NCBI GenBank assembly: GCA_035515795.1
Contig: DATJAY010000003.1
Coordinates: 248,001-312,000 of the forward strand
Direction: 5' to 3'
Source of the DNA: Candidatus Acidiferrales bacterium
GTDB lineage: Bacteria; Bacteroidota; Ignavibacteria; Kryptoniales; JAKASW01
Length of the DNA: 64,000 bases
This document shows, piece after piece, positions 17,242 to 26,518 of this stretch. Every line of letters starts with the position of its first letter. Within the stretch, counting starts at the first letter, position 1. The position numbers and the translations under genes were made by a program. The notes under the pieces were generated by a model. That model had not been told where the DNA came from. It saw only the letters and a program-made list of their open reading frames with translations, and searched no databases.

Positions 17242-18762
17242 ATGTCACCCCGCGTTGAGAACGCATTATTGATTTTCTACATAATTGTGTTGAGCTTTCC
17301 TTTCATATTCGGCTCAAACGGTTTTTTGATGATCTATTATTATTTCAAATACCGCAAAAAACAAGTTGCCCGTAAGGGGGAACTGAAGGACTTTCCGGTT
17401 GTTACAATCCAGCTTCCTGTTTACAATGAACTGTACGTCGTGAACCGCGTCGTGGACGCAATCTGTGCCATGGATTACCCAAAGGACAAAATTGAGGTCC
17501 AGGTTTTGGATGATTCGAATGATGAGACCACTTCCATCCTGGCACAGAAAGTCTCTGAGAAAGCGCGCGAGGGTTTTGACATCAAACACATAAGAAGGGG
17601 AAATCGAGAAGGTTACAAAGCAGGCGCATTGAAATACGGCCTGGCCCAGGCGCGCGGCGAATATGTTGCCATATTCGATGCCGATTTCATCCCGCGTGTG
17701 GATTTTTTGAAAAAGACACTTCCTTATTTTGCAGACAGAAAAGTCGGCCTGGTTCAGACCCGGTGGGAACATATCAACAGCAACTACTCACTTCTTACCC
17801 GTGCGCAGGCGATCGCGTTGGATGGCCATTTTGTAATTGAACAGCAGGTTCGCAACAAAGCCGGGTTCTTTATCAACTTTAACGGCACAGCAGGAGTTTG
17901 GAGAAGAAGCTGCATCGAAGACGCGGGTAATTGGGAAAGCGATACGCTTGCCGAAGACCTGGACCTGAGCTATCGTGCTCAGCTTAAAGGCTGGCAGTTT
18001 GTGTTCTTGAAGGAATACACGTCGCCTGCGGAGCTTCCGGCCGATGTGAATGCTCTTCGTTCGCAGCAATTCAGATGGACTAAAGGCGCAATCGAAGCAT
18101 CGAAAAAACTTCTGCCGAGAGTTTGGAAGTCCAAACTGCCGTTGCGAGTCAAAATACATTCCACTGTCCATCTCTCCGCTGCCATGGTCTATCCTTTCGT
18201 CTTGCTGATCGGGATTCTTCAAGTGCCGATAGTTTACATAAAACACAGCGGCGAGTATGATCCTACATTTATGTTAATGAGCGGGTTCATTTTTGCTTTT
18301 TTTGGTTCATTCATGTTCTATCTTTACAGTCAGAAGGATGTTTACAAAGATTGGAGGAGAAGGATTTATCTCTTCCCTGTTTTCATGGCAGGAAGCATGG
18401 GACTCTCGGTTAACAATACTAAGGCGGTTATCGAAGGCTTGTTGGGCTGGAAAACCGAATTTGTTCGAACTCCGAAATACGGTGTGACCGGCAAACAGGG
18501 TTCGTGGGCCGATAAGAAATATACCGAGAAAAAAGTGAACTGGGTCTCGATTGCCGAGATTCTTCTGGCGATTTACTGCCTGGCGGGAATAATTATGTCG
18601 ATTGTTGATCTTGAGATCGCCGCGATCCCATTCCAATTGTTGTATTTCTCGGGCTTCGGCGCAATTTCTTACCTTTCTATAAAGCAGGCCGTCCTCGCGA
18701 GAAAAACGGCTGTGCGATTTACTCCGAAGACGGAACCGGTCGTACAAAACATCGGAAAGTGA
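17242..18762 (+). CDS. Membrane-bound processive glycosyltransferase family 2
   Basis: 506 aa from ATG 17242. That start has AAGGAG at 17230-17235, six bases upstream; the in-frame ATG at 17224, directly after the lptE stop, would add six residues but has no such site. One N-terminal membrane helix, then the GT2 domain with QLPVYNE, VLDDSNDETT, IFDADFIP, the catalytic-base region LAEDLDLSYR and QQFRWTKG (the D,D,D,QxxRW set of processive synthases), then four or so C-terminal helices. Cellulose synthase/CslA-like family, which makes beta-linked polymers at the inner membrane. The sugar is unknown. No PilZ domain is visible. Confidence 0.88.
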   Translation: MSPRVENALLIFYIIVLSFPFIFGSNGFLMIYYYFKYRKKQVARKGELKDFPVVTIQLPVYNELYVVNRVVDAICAMDYPKDKIEVQVLDDSNDETTSILAQKVSEKAREGFDIKHIRRGNREGYKAGALKYGLAQARGEYVAIFDADFIPRVDFLKKTLPYFADRKVGLVQTRWEHINSNYSLLTRAQAIALDGHFVIEQQVRNKAGFFINFNGTAGVWRRSCIEDAGNWESDTLAEDLDLSYRAQLKGWQFVFLKEYTSPAELPADVNALRSQQFRWTKGAIEASKKLLPRVWKSKLPLRVKIHSTVHLSAAMVYPFVLLIGILQVPIVYIKHSGEYDPTFMLMSGFIFAFFGSFMFYLYSQKDVYKDWRRRIYLFPVFMAGSMGLSVNNTKAVIEGLLGWKTEFVRTPKYGVTGKQGSWADKKYTEKKVNWVSIAEILLAIYCLAGIIMSIVDLEIAAIPFQLLYFSGFGAISYLSIKQAVLARKTAVRFTPKTEPVVQNIGK

Positions 18763-18891
18763 TTCTTATGCATTTTGAATGTAAAGACCGAGGAGCTGCG
18801 AAGTATCTTAAGCGTGGAAATCTTTGCGGGATTTACCGAACCTTCCGGTTTAACTTTTCGACAAGACTTCTGTAGAATTTTCTTCGTGACG

Positions 18892-19968
18892 ATGAACTAT
18901 CGTTATGGCAGCAGCGATGTAAGCCTCCTTCGCTATCTTGAAGAACGCGTGGAGAGAAATCCGTCGTCATCTTTTTTTGCGATGCTGTCGTATTTTTATC
19001 TTGAGATAGGTAAAGTCGCGGAGGCATTGTCGATAGCCCAGCGCGGCGTCATCGCCCACCCTAATTATTCGACCGGCCATGCAATCCTTGCGATGGCCAT
19101 GATGAAAGCCCGCCTTTTCTATGATGCCAGGAAGGAATTAGTCAGGGCAGCCGAGCTGAATCCCGATTCAAAAACCATCGAAAGCCTGTCTGCGGCTTTA
19201 GACAAACAGGAGCAGGCAGATGAAATCGGGAAAAAACTTGCCGAGCAATTCCATGCGAACAGAACCGGAGGCAAGGATTTGATGAAAACCATCGAGGACA
19301 CGATAGAAGTTTATCGGCAAAAGGTCCGGAACGATGATTCCATAATACCGGGTCTCGATGCAATAGTTGGCGGCGAGCCGGGAAAGATCACACCGGAATT
19401 AAAAACACCGTCATTAATCCATTCTCAGGCCGAAACGTTGTCAAAGTATCGCGATGTCGATCGTGATGGTCGGGAATTGCCCGGCGACAAAAGAAAAGAG
19501 TCTTCAACGATCGCAAGAGCGATAATAGAAAAAGTAACGAGAGAAATTGAATCGAAGGCACCTTCCGATTCCGGCGGCTCAACGAATGGGAGCTCACCCC
19601 CGCAGACTGACTCTGCGGCTGCGGAACGGCCGGCATCGGCACGCGTTCCGCCTGAAACGTCCGGGGACGTTGGGCCAGACGAGGCTGAACTCGATTCCGG
19701 TGATTTCAATCTTGATGATCTCGCGCGCGAGCTTGAAGCGGCGGGGCCGATAAAACCACAGGAGGATCATCCACGGGATCGCAGCGACGAATCCGGAATA
19801 GAGCTCACCCCCGAAATTGTAACCGAGACGCTTGCTCAAATTTTCGAGCAGCAGGGCCAGCTGAAGACTGCAATCGAAGCATACGGCATCTTGATGCGGA
19901 AAAAACCCGAACAGGCAGAAGTTTATCAGCAGAAGATTGCCGAGCTGACGCAGAGAACGAATGGTTGA
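18892..19968 (+). CDS. TPR repeat protein of unknown function
   Basis: 358 aa from ATG 18892 (NYRYGSSDVSLLRYLEERV). An upstream TTG at 18775 is in frame, but its extra 39 residues look unlike a protein N-terminus. TPR helices occupy about residues 10-105 (FAMLSYFYLEIGKVAEALSIAQRGV, repeating every 34 residues). A long acidic, Ser/Pro-rich low-complexity middle (about 170-300) follows, then a last TPR-like helix pair (IFEQQGQLKTAIEAYGILMRKKPEQAEVYQQKI). No signal peptide or membrane helix, so probably a cytoplasmic scaffold. Overlaps ubiE by eight bases. Function not recognised. Confidence 0.75.
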   Translation: MNYRYGSSDVSLLRYLEERVERNPSSSFFAMLSYFYLEIGKVAEALSIAQRGVIAHPNYSTGHAILAMAMMKARLFYDARKELVRAAELNPDSKTIESLSAALDKQEQADEIGKKLAEQFHANRTGGKDLMKTIEDTIEVYRQKVRNDDSIIPGLDAIVGGEPGKITPELKTPSLIHSQAETLSKYRDVDRDGRELPGDKRKESSTIARAIIEKVTREIESKAPSDSGGSTNGSSPPQTDSAAAERPASARVPPETSGDVGPDEAELDSGDFNLDDLARELEAAGPIKPQEDHPRDRSDESGIELTPEIVTETLAQIFEQQGQLKTAIEAYGILMRKKPEQAEVYQQKIAELTQRTNG

Positions 19969-20677
19969 GGATTTTTTTTCTGCAGAACAGAAGAGCAGCT
20001 ATGTTCGGCAAATGTTCAACAATGTATCCCATCGTTATGATTTTCTTAACCATCTTTTAAGTGCCGGGATTGATCGGCATTGGAGAAAACGGGCGATAGA
20101 TGTTTTACAACTGCGTTCGGGAGAATTTTTCCTGGATGTCGCATGCGGTACCGGTGATCTTTCTATCGAAGCCGCGAAAAAAAATCCGGCAAGGATAGCC
20201 TCCCTCGACTTTGCGGAAGGGATGCTTCGGATATTTGTCGAGAAGGGAAAAAATTTAGATATCGCTGGAAAGCTTAACCCGGTCCAGGCAGATGCCGAGA
20301 AGCTTCCTTTTGCGGACGAAACTTTCGATGCTGCCGCCGTTGCCTTCGGAGTTAGAAATTTCGGCCGTTTAAAAGAGGGTCTGATCGAGTTGCGCAGAGT
20401 CGTAAAAAAAGGAGGAAGGGTTGTGATTCTTGAATTTTCCAGGCCGCAGCTCTTTTTGGTGAGACAAATTTATTTTTTTTATTTCAAGAGAATCTTGCCG
20501 TCGATCGGGCGGTTGGTTTCGGGAGATCGGGCAGCTTATTCGTATCTTCCGGATTCCGTCATAGTTTTCCCGGATGGTGAGTCGTTTGAGAATATTTTAC
20601 GAGAGATAAATTTCCACGAAGTGCGTTCGTTTCCACTTACTTTCGGAGTTGCCACCGCATATTTCGGAGTGAGGTAA
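19961..20677 (+). CDS. ubiE: Demethylmenaquinone/ubiquinone methyltransferase UbiE/MenG
   Basis: 238 aa class I SAM-dependent methyltransferase. Family signatures: VRQMFNNVSHRYDFLNHLLS near the N-terminus, motif I FLDVACGTGDLS, and later FGVRNFGRLKEGLIELRRVVKKGG, which is diagnostic for UbiE/MenG. In an organism of this type the product is most likely menaquinone, methylated at C2 as the last step. The C-terminus (YLPDSVIVFPDGESF) is complete. Starts eight bases before the end of the TPR gene. Confidence 0.93.
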   Translation: MVEDFFSAEQKSSYVRQMFNNVSHRYDFLNHLLSAGIDRHWRKRAIDVLQLRSGEFFLDVACGTGDLSIEAAKKNPARIASLDFAEGMLRIFVEKGKNLDIAGKLNPVQADAEKLPFADETFDAAAVAFGVRNFGRLKEGLIELRRVVKKGGRVVILEFSRPQLFLVRQIYFFYFKRILPSIGRLVSGDRAAYSYLPDSVIVFPDGESFENILREINFHEVRSFPLTFGVATAYFGVR

Positions 20678-20823
20678 AAAACAATTTCAGATTGTGAACG
20701 GCGAATTGCGAATTAAGAGAGGTCAAGGTTATGAAATCAATGTGCACCACGCTTTCCGGGTCAGCCGCCCGCCTCTTTTAACCGAAAATTTGGGATTTAA
20801 AATTCAAAATTTGTTTCAGATAT

Positions 20824-22884
20824 ATGGATGAACTCGTCCAAATAGTTGCGAATAACTTCGATGCGATAGCCGACCGGTGGGTAGCATCAGTCGGAACTAT
20901 GCCAAAGTATTTCGGCAGTACACAAATATCGTTCTACAAAAGCCAGATTACCGAGCTCCTCCATTGCATCGTTGACCTTCTTGTGGGCGTCGGTCCATCG
21001 CGTCTAATCAGATTCACAGAACGGATTGTGAAGCCGCCTTATAACGGTCTGCTCACTCTTACCTCGGTTCATGAAACATTCCTGCTGGGAGAAGACTCGA
21101 TCATTTCCGTCGTCAAGGAGAAAATGGAAAGGAGAGACGACATTTTCGAATACTCACGAAGGGTTGACGGATGCTTCCACGAAATAATCTACCAGTATGC
21201 AAATGCCTATCAGTCATATCAGGCCGAGGTCAGCGCGTCGCAGAGAAAGGTGATAGAGCAGCAGCGCGAGACGTTGATGAAGTTTACGAATGCGATCGGG
21301 TCGGCGAATTCTTACGACGAAGCATTAAGCGCCGGGATCCGGATCATAAAGGAGGAATCGCGTTCAGCTTCGGTCGAGTTCTTTGCATTTGAAGCCACGT
21401 CTCAATGTTTGACATTTAGACTGGCAGTTCCCGAAGAAACTCCGACGGCGAGCGGCGATTTTCTTAGAGCCCTTGCTAATCAATTCGGGAGTGAATCGAG
21501 CGCGCGCCGCAGCTACGGGATGATGCAGGAAATCTCCGGACATCGAAAGCTTGTGCTGATGCTTCCTGTTTCTGCGGGCGAATCCTTGATCGGCTTGCTC
21601 CTTCTCGCATTTCTCCCGGTTCCGATGAGAGAAAGCAGCATTTCGGAGTTGTCTGAACGGATTCCTCTGGGACCGGAAGAAAGTTTGAACGTCCTGCTGG
21701 CCATGGTGGATCAGCTGGGCTACGGTTTAAAAAGATTCTTGCTCGAGGAAGAAGTCATTTCCAAGGCACGATACATTTCAATATTGACTGAGAATTCTGC
21801 CGACGCGATAGTCGGACTCGACGAACAAGGGAAAATAGCATCGTGGAACAAAGGTGCCACACTTCTTTTCGGATTCCAGCCTGCAGAAGTAAACGGGGAA
21901 CCTTTTTCAGTTTTACTCCCGGGCGAGAAAAGAATGGCCGGCGAAGTTACCGCGGAACGCATCCGGAGTGAAGGAATTGTGAGAAATTTCGAACTTGAAT
22001 GTGTGACAAAGTCCGGGCATAGAGTCACGGTCAGCTTGACGGGAAGCATTTTGAGAGATGAACAAGGGATATCCATTGGCGAAGCTCTGATCATGCGGGA
22101 TGTAACCCAGCTCAAGCAGTACGAGCAGGAGTTGCGTCAGACCGAGAAGCTTTCCTTCATTGGACAAATTTCCGCCGGCATTGCTCATGAAATCGGGACT
22201 CCACTCAATATAATTTTAGGCAATGCTGAGTACCTGATGATGGACTTGAAGCCGAATGAGGAAGGCTATGATGAGTTGAAAATGATAGCGGGTGAAACAA
22301 ACAGGATCGCAAAACTGATTCAGCAGCTTCTCGACTTTGCACGGCCGAAAAAAATGAGAACAAAACAAGTCGATTTGAATTCCGAAATCAATGCCGTACT
22401 TCAGCTGATGAAAAGCCAGATCGACAAATCGTCCATCGAGCTCGAATTGGACCTGGAAAAAAATCTCCCCCTGGTGTTCGGCGACGCTGCCCAACTTCAG
22501 GAAGTTTTCGTAAATTTAATAGTGAACGCAATTCATTCTATGGAGAATATCGCGCGCAACGCAGTTGGTCCCCGGCTCAGCATCAAAACCGAGATTGCCA
22601 GAGGAAAGGGTGATAATGTTGTTGAGGTCACGATCGCCGACACGGGGTGCGGAATTTCCGAGGAAGATCTGGAGAAAATATTTAATCCCTTCTTTACCAC
22701 GAAGGAAGTGGGCAAGGGGACCGGGCTTGGCCTTGCCATTACTCAAAGGATAATTCAGGATCACAAAGGGGCGATCTCAGTCGAGAGTAATGTCGGCAAG
22801 GGAACGATTTTCAAGTTGAGTTTTCCCGCTTATGATGTAATTGCCATTGAAAAAGATAAAAACACAAGTATTGCGGTAGAGTGA
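20824..22884 (+). CDS. PAS-domain sensor histidine kinase (NtrB-like)
   Basis: 686 aa, soluble, with no membrane helices. Residues 1-150 form an all-helical domain resembling the RsbR N-terminal sensor type ([13 protein letters not shown]). Residues about 160-300 look GAF-like. A PAS domain follows (about 318-435, [20 protein letters not shown]). The DHp helix has the phospho-acceptor His455 in [11 protein letters not shown]. The catalytic domain is complete ([37 protein letters not shown]). It precedes a sigma-54 response regulator by 201 bases, so they form an NtrB/NtrC-like pair. The signal is unknown, presumably cytoplasmic. Confidence 0.9.
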   Translation: MDELVQIVANNFDAIADRWVASVGTMPKYFGSTQISFYKSQITELLHCIVDLLVGVGPSRLIRFTERIVKPPYNGLLTLTSVHETFLLGEDSIISVVKEKMERRDDIFEYSRRVDGCFHEIIYQYANAYQSYQAEVSASQRKVIEQQRETLMKFTNAIGSANSYDEALSAGIRIIKEESRSASVEFFAFEATSQCLTFRLAVPEETPTASGDFLRALANQFGSESSARRSYGMMQEISGHRKLVLMLPVSAGESLIGLLLLAFLPVPMRESSISELSERIPLGPEESLNVLLAMVDQLGYGLKRFLLEEEVISKARYISILTENSADAIVGLDEQGKIASWNKGATLLFGFQPAEVNGEPFSVLLPGEKRMAGEVTAERIRSEGIVRNFELECVTKSGHRVTVSLTGSILRDEQGISIGEALIMRDVTQLKQYEQELRQTEKLSFIGQISAGIAHEIGTPLNIILGNAEYLMMDLKPNEEGYDELKMIAGETNRIAKLIQQLLDFARPKKMRTKQVDLNSEINAVLQLMKSQIDKSSIELELDLEKNLPLVFGDAAQLQEVFVNLIVNAIHSMENIARNAVGPRLSIKTEIARGKGDNVVEVTIADTGCGISEEDLEKIFNPFFTTKEVGKGTGLGLAITQRIIQDHKGAISVESNVGKGTIFKLSFPAYDVIAIEKDKNTSIAVE

Positions 22885-22957
22885 TAGGAACAGCAAGAAT
22901 ATTTCGGTCAATTATCACCTGCATTTTGTGCCATCAAAGATTTTTTTGTACCACGGG

Positions 22958-23020
22958 CGGGCGCTCATCGGATTTCGCCCGGGTTCATTCCTTCGGGATA
23001 AGCCGGAAAACAGTTCCGGC
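22958..23020. repeat. two adjacent GC-rich inverted repeats between kinase and regulator genes
   Basis: CGGGCG (22958-22963) pairs with CGCCCG (22976-22981), and GCCGGAA (23002-23008) with TTCCGGC (23014-23020, five-base loop). Neither is followed by a T-run, so these are not classical terminators. They could fold in the mRNA between the kinase and the regulator gene. Confidence 0.5.
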
Positions 23021-23085
23021 GAGCCGGATTGCCTCATGTGTGTTTTGGTGCATTCACTAAATTTCAATGAATTTTTCGGGACAAT

Positions 23086-24450
23086 ATGAAAGCAGACATA
23101 TCAATTCTTGCAGTTGATGACGATGTAAATATGCTGGCGATGCTTGAGAAGTTTCTCAAGCGGGCAGGTTATACCGTGGATACAACTTCCGAAAGCATGA
23201 AAGCGATGTCGTTAATCGATGATAAAAACTACGACATTGTCATCACAGACATTCAAATGCCGCGCGCGACCGGCATGGACATTTTGAGACGCGTTAAGGA
23301 ACTGCAGAAAGATACCATGGTCGTTATTATTACCGCCTTCGGCTCGGTCGACTCGGCGGTCAATGCAATGAAAGCCGGTGCATACGATTACGTCAGTAAA
23401 CCTTTTAACATGGATGAGATACTAGCGCTCCTCGAACGCGCGACGCAGCAGCGAAGACTTCAACGGGAAGTGGAGTTCCTTCGTCAGGAAGTAGAGCGCA
23501 AATATTCTTTCTCGAACATTATCGGAAAGAGCAAGGCGATGCAGGATATATTTGCATTGATCCAGAGATTATCCCACGCCCGGAGCAATGTTCTGATAAC
23601 CGGAAGAAGCGGCACAGGAAAGGAAATGATCGCTAAGGCGCTGCATTACAACAGCGACAGGCGTGCGATGCCGTTCGTGACGGTCAATTGCAGTGCGATC
23701 CCCGAATCTCTCCTTGAGAGCGAACTCTTCGGACATGAGAAGGGTGCCTTCACCGGCGCCATAACTTCAAGGCGCGGACTCTTTGAGACTGCAAACGGCG
23801 GCACCCTCTTTCTTGATGAAATTGGAGATATGCCGCTCGGGTCTCAGTCGAAATTGCTGCGAGTGGTCGAATCCGGTGAGGTTCGCCCTGTCGGAAGCGA
23901 TGAGGTCAAAAGAGTAGACGTCCGGGTGATCGCCGCGACGCATCGTGACCTAAAGGAACTGATAAAGCACGATCAATTCAGAGAAGATCTGTTTTACAGG
24001 TTAAATGTCATCTCGATTCACGTCCCCGATCTAAAAGATAGACCCGAAGACATCACGATTTTGGTCGACCACTTCATGAAAAAATATGGCGAACAATTCG
24101 GGAAGCCGAACATTCGGATAACTCATGAAGCGTCTGCCTGCCTTCTCAAGTACACATGGCCCGGCAACGTCCGGGAGCTGGAGAACATAATTGAGAGGAG
24201 CATCGCTCTCTCCAGCGGAGAAGTGGTTGATACCAAGGATCTGCCGGAGCATCTTTTCCAGATGAAGTCCAGCGATCTCATAGATGACCTTGCGACAGAC
24301 AACATGCCGCTGACGGAAGTGGAAAAAAGATATATCGTCAAGATACTCCAGCGAACGAACTGGCACCAGTCGAAAGCTGCTCAGATTTTGGGAATAGACC
24401 GGAAGACCTTGTATAGGAAGATCAAAGAGTATAATCTGGTGCAAGAATAA
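23086..24450 (+). CDS. Sigma-54-dependent response regulator (NtrC family)
   Basis: 454 aa. Receiver domain (residues 5-118) with acidic pocket VDDD and phospho-acceptor Asp55 (VITDIQMP), the conserved ITAFG Thr and SKPFN Lys. AAA+ domain with Walker A GRSGTGKE, sigma-54 loop GAFTGA, Walker [12 protein letters not shown], then [15 protein letters not shown]-terminal Fis HTH HQSKAAQILGIDRKTLYRKI. All parts are intact. Probable partner is the soluble kinase just upstream. The target promoters are not evident in this window: I found no clear TGGCAC-N5-TTGCA site in the intergenic regions. Confidence 0.93.
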   Translation: MKADISILAVDDDVNMLAMLEKFLKRAGYTVDTTSESMKAMSLIDDKNYDIVITDIQMPRATGMDILRRVKELQKDTMVVIITAFGSVDSAVNAMKAGAYDYVSKPFNMDEILALLERATQQRRLQREVEFLRQEVERKYSFSNIIGKSKAMQDIFALIQRLSHARSNVLITGRSGTGKEMIAKALHYNSDRRAMPFVTVNCSAIPESLLESELFGHEKGAFTGAITSRRGLFETANGGTLFLDEIGDMPLGSQSKLLRVVESGEVRPVGSDEVKRVDVRVIAATHRDLKELIKHDQFREDLFYRLNVISIHVPDLKDRPEDITILVDHFMKKYGEQFGKPNIRITHEASACLLKYTWPGNVRELENIIERSIALSSGEVVDTKDLPEHLFQMKSSDLIDDLATDNMPLTEVEKRYIVKILQRTNWHQSKAAQILGIDRKTLYRKIKEYNLVQE

Positions 24451-24581
24451 GCGAACGCTGTCTGTTTTCTTGCTGTCGACGGTCCAATTTTCCCATTCAA
24501 GATTTGTCGGTTTGCGGGAATGGCAGATAAGGTATTAAATTGTGCGGAGATTCGCTTGAGAAAAGTTGAAAAGAATTTTTT

Positions 24582-25433
24582 ATGAATGAAGTATTAGATG
24601 TAGATGTGACTATGAGTGATTTGTTCAAAAAATATGATGCACTGAAAAGTTGTCTTGGAAGATATACCGTGGAAGGACTGGTAGTAGCCTTTTCGGGAGG
24701 GGTCGATAGCGGCTTTCTGCTTTGGGCGGCAGAAGAAGCAAGAAAGCAATACGGCGGTATCTTGGTTGCATTAACAACAAATAGCGATAGCATGCCGGTC
24801 CATGATAAAGTCGATGTCGAAGACTTCGTGAAACATGCCGGTGTTCGACATGTTTGGAGAGACAGTACCGAAGTTGATAATCCGGATTATATAAAAAACG
24901 ATTCGGAGAGGTGCTACTATTGCAAGACCGAACTATTTGGCATCGCTAAAAAAGTTGCTATGGAAAACAATTGTAAAAAAATTGCATACGGATACAACGC
25001 ATCCGATAAAACCGATATTCGTCCGGGTCATAGAGCCGCTATTGAAAATGATGTCGTATTTCCTCTTGCAGCTTATGATTTCACAAAGGATGAAATCAGG
25101 GAGTTGATGCGATCTCACGGCCTTAAGTTGTCGGATAAGCCTTCGAGCCCATGCTTGAGTTCAAGAATCATGAGAGGAGTCGAAATTACGAAACAAGAAT
25201 TGAGAGACATCGATGTCCTTGAGGACATATTGCGCGAAGGTGGAATGAAGATTTTCCGTCTGCGCCTCCATGAACTAAACCGCAAGCGGTTCTTGAGGCT
25301 GGAAGCATCGCCGGATGAGATCGCGCTCGCAATCCAATTGAAGGACAGACTAGTGAAGGCGGCAAAAGAGCGCGGCTACGATTGGGTGACACTCGACCTC
25401 GAAGGATACAAAACCGGCGGGGGGAACGCCTGA
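24582..25433 (+). CDS. larE: ATP-dependent sacrificial sulfur transferase LarE
   Basis: 283 aa. The PP-loop ATPase motif is FSGGVDSGFLLWAA (residues 37-50). LarE activates the carboxylate of pyridinium-3,5-biscarboxylate mononucleotide and donates sulfur from its own Cys; that Cys is probably Cys191 in KPSSPCLSSRI. RCYYCKTELF (Cys111, Cys114) is also typical. Product is the thiocarboxylate precursor of the nickel-pincer nucleotide used by lactate racemase LarA and related enzymes. Followed by larB with overlap. larC and larA are not in the window. Confidence 0.92.
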   Translation: MNEVLDVDVTMSDLFKKYDALKSCLGRYTVEGLVVAFSGGVDSGFLLWAAEEARKQYGGILVALTTNSDSMPVHDKVDVEDFVKHAGVRHVWRDSTEVDNPDYIKNDSERCYYCKTELFGIAKKVAMENNCKKIAYGYNASDKTDIRPGHRAAIENDVVFPLAAYDFTKDEIRELMRSHGLKLSDKPSSPCLSSRIMRGVEITKQELRDIDVLEDILREGGMKIFRLRLHELNRKRFLRLEASPDEIALAIQLKDRLVKAAKERGYDWVTLDLEGYKTGGGNA

Positions 25434-26224
25434 GCAAGCGAATCTCTATCAAACAAATCCTCGCTGATGTCCGGAAAGGGAAAGTGAGCACGGACGAAGC
25501 TTATGAGAAAATTAAAAATGCTCTCTTCGACGCTGAGGAGCTTGGTTACGCCACGATAGACCATGGCCGCGGATTGAGACTGGGGTTGGGAGAGGTTATT
25601 TATGGAGAGAGCAAGTCAATCGAGCAAATAGTCGGCATCGCGGGAAAACTTTCCAAGGCAAAGGAGCCGATTTTAATTACGAGACTCTCCGATGTAAAGA
25701 TGAAAGTGTTGCAGAAAAAGTTTCCGAAGGGACGATCGAATCATCTTTCGAGCACATTTACTATTAACCCCATTCCTTTGAGGGAGAATAACAGAGATGA
25801 GCCGTACGTTTGCATCATAACGGCAGGTACGAGCGATATTCCTGTCGCGGAAGAAGCGGCAGATGTCTGTGGAGCAATGGGGGTTGCCTTTGTGAAACTC
25901 TACGACGTTGGAGTTGCCGGCATACATCGCGTTATGAAGAATTTAGATGTGATGCAAGCAGCGTCTGCGGTCGTTGTCATTGCGGGGATGGAAGGTGCAC
26001 TGCCGAGCGTTATCGGGGGACTAGTGCCAAAACCTATCTTTGCAGTTCCCACCGACATCGGATATGGAGCCAACTTCAAGGGACTCTCTGCATTGCTTGG
26101 AATGCTCTCTTCTTGCGCGCCCGGGATCGCGGTAATGAATATCAACGGCGGCTTTTCGGCGGCATTCGCGGCATGCAGGGTGACGAACATGTTAAAAGAA
26201 GAAATTTTGAATTCCGGACACTGA
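25382..26224 (+). CDS. larB: Nickel-pincer cofactor biosynthesis protein LarB (PurE-like carboxylase)
   Basis: Up to 280 aa. LarB carboxylates and hydrolyses nicotinic acid adenine dinucleotide, the first step of the pincer cofactor. N-terminal ILADVRKGKVSTDEAYEKI and GYATIDHGRGLRLGLGEVIYGE fit the family start; the PurE-like C-terminal half has ITAGTSDIPVAEEAA and IAGMEGALPSVIGGLV. Two starts are possible: TTG at 25382, 52 bases inside larE, or CTG at 25430, which overlaps the larE TGA (CTGA) and has a run of six G just upstream. The second fits the family N-terminus better but uses a rare codon. The coordinates give the longer form. Confidence 0.9.
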   Translation: MGDTRPRRIQNRRGERLSKRISIKQILADVRKGKVSTDEAYEKIKNALFDAEELGYATIDHGRGLRLGLGEVIYGESKSIEQIVGIAGKLSKAKEPILITRLSDVKMKVLQKKFPKGRSNHLSSTFTINPIPLRENNRDEPYVCIITAGTSDIPVAEEAADVCGAMGVAFVKLYDVGVAGIHRVMKNLDVMQAASAVVVIAGMEGALPSVIGGLVPKPIFAVPTDIGYGANFKGLSALLGMLSSCAPGIAVMNINGGFSAAFAACRVTNMLKEEILNSGH

Positions 26225-26463
26225 ACTCTAAACAAACCTAATTCCTCAAAATCTGAATTTTCAAAACCTTGAAAAAAGGTCGGTAAAGGACTTCAGTGCT
26301 TTAGAGTTTTGGATCTTGATTTTCCCCGCGGAAACGCTCGTATGTCCGGATACCGTAGATGAGCGTTTAGAAATTCGAATCTGGGGCTTAAGATTTTAAG
26401 TTTCCAGTGGAACGAAAAACTGCCGTTGAACCGTTAATTAGTTGAAGCGTCTAACTTAATGAT
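26225..26463. other. Intergenic region with inverted repeats
   Basis: No ORF worth reporting. ACTCTAAA (26225-26232) is the inverse of TTTAGAGT (26300-26307), which is followed by TTT, possibly a weak terminator for larB with a long loop. AAACGCTC (26332-26339) pairs with GAGCGTTT (26361-26368) around an inner GTAT/ATAC. Purpose unknown. Confidence 0.45.
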
Positions 26464-26492
26464 TTGACATTTATCATAAATTTATTTAAAAT
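26464..26492 (+). promoter_or_regulatory. sigma-70-like promoter for the small exported protein
   Basis: TTGACA (26464-26469), 17 bases, TAAAAT (26487-26492), a near-consensus promoter. GGAGG (26506-26510) lies eight bases before the ATG at 26519, leaving a very short leader. Confidence 0.65.
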
Positions 26493-26518
26493 TTGTTTGC
26501 ATCACGGAGGAAATCGAG

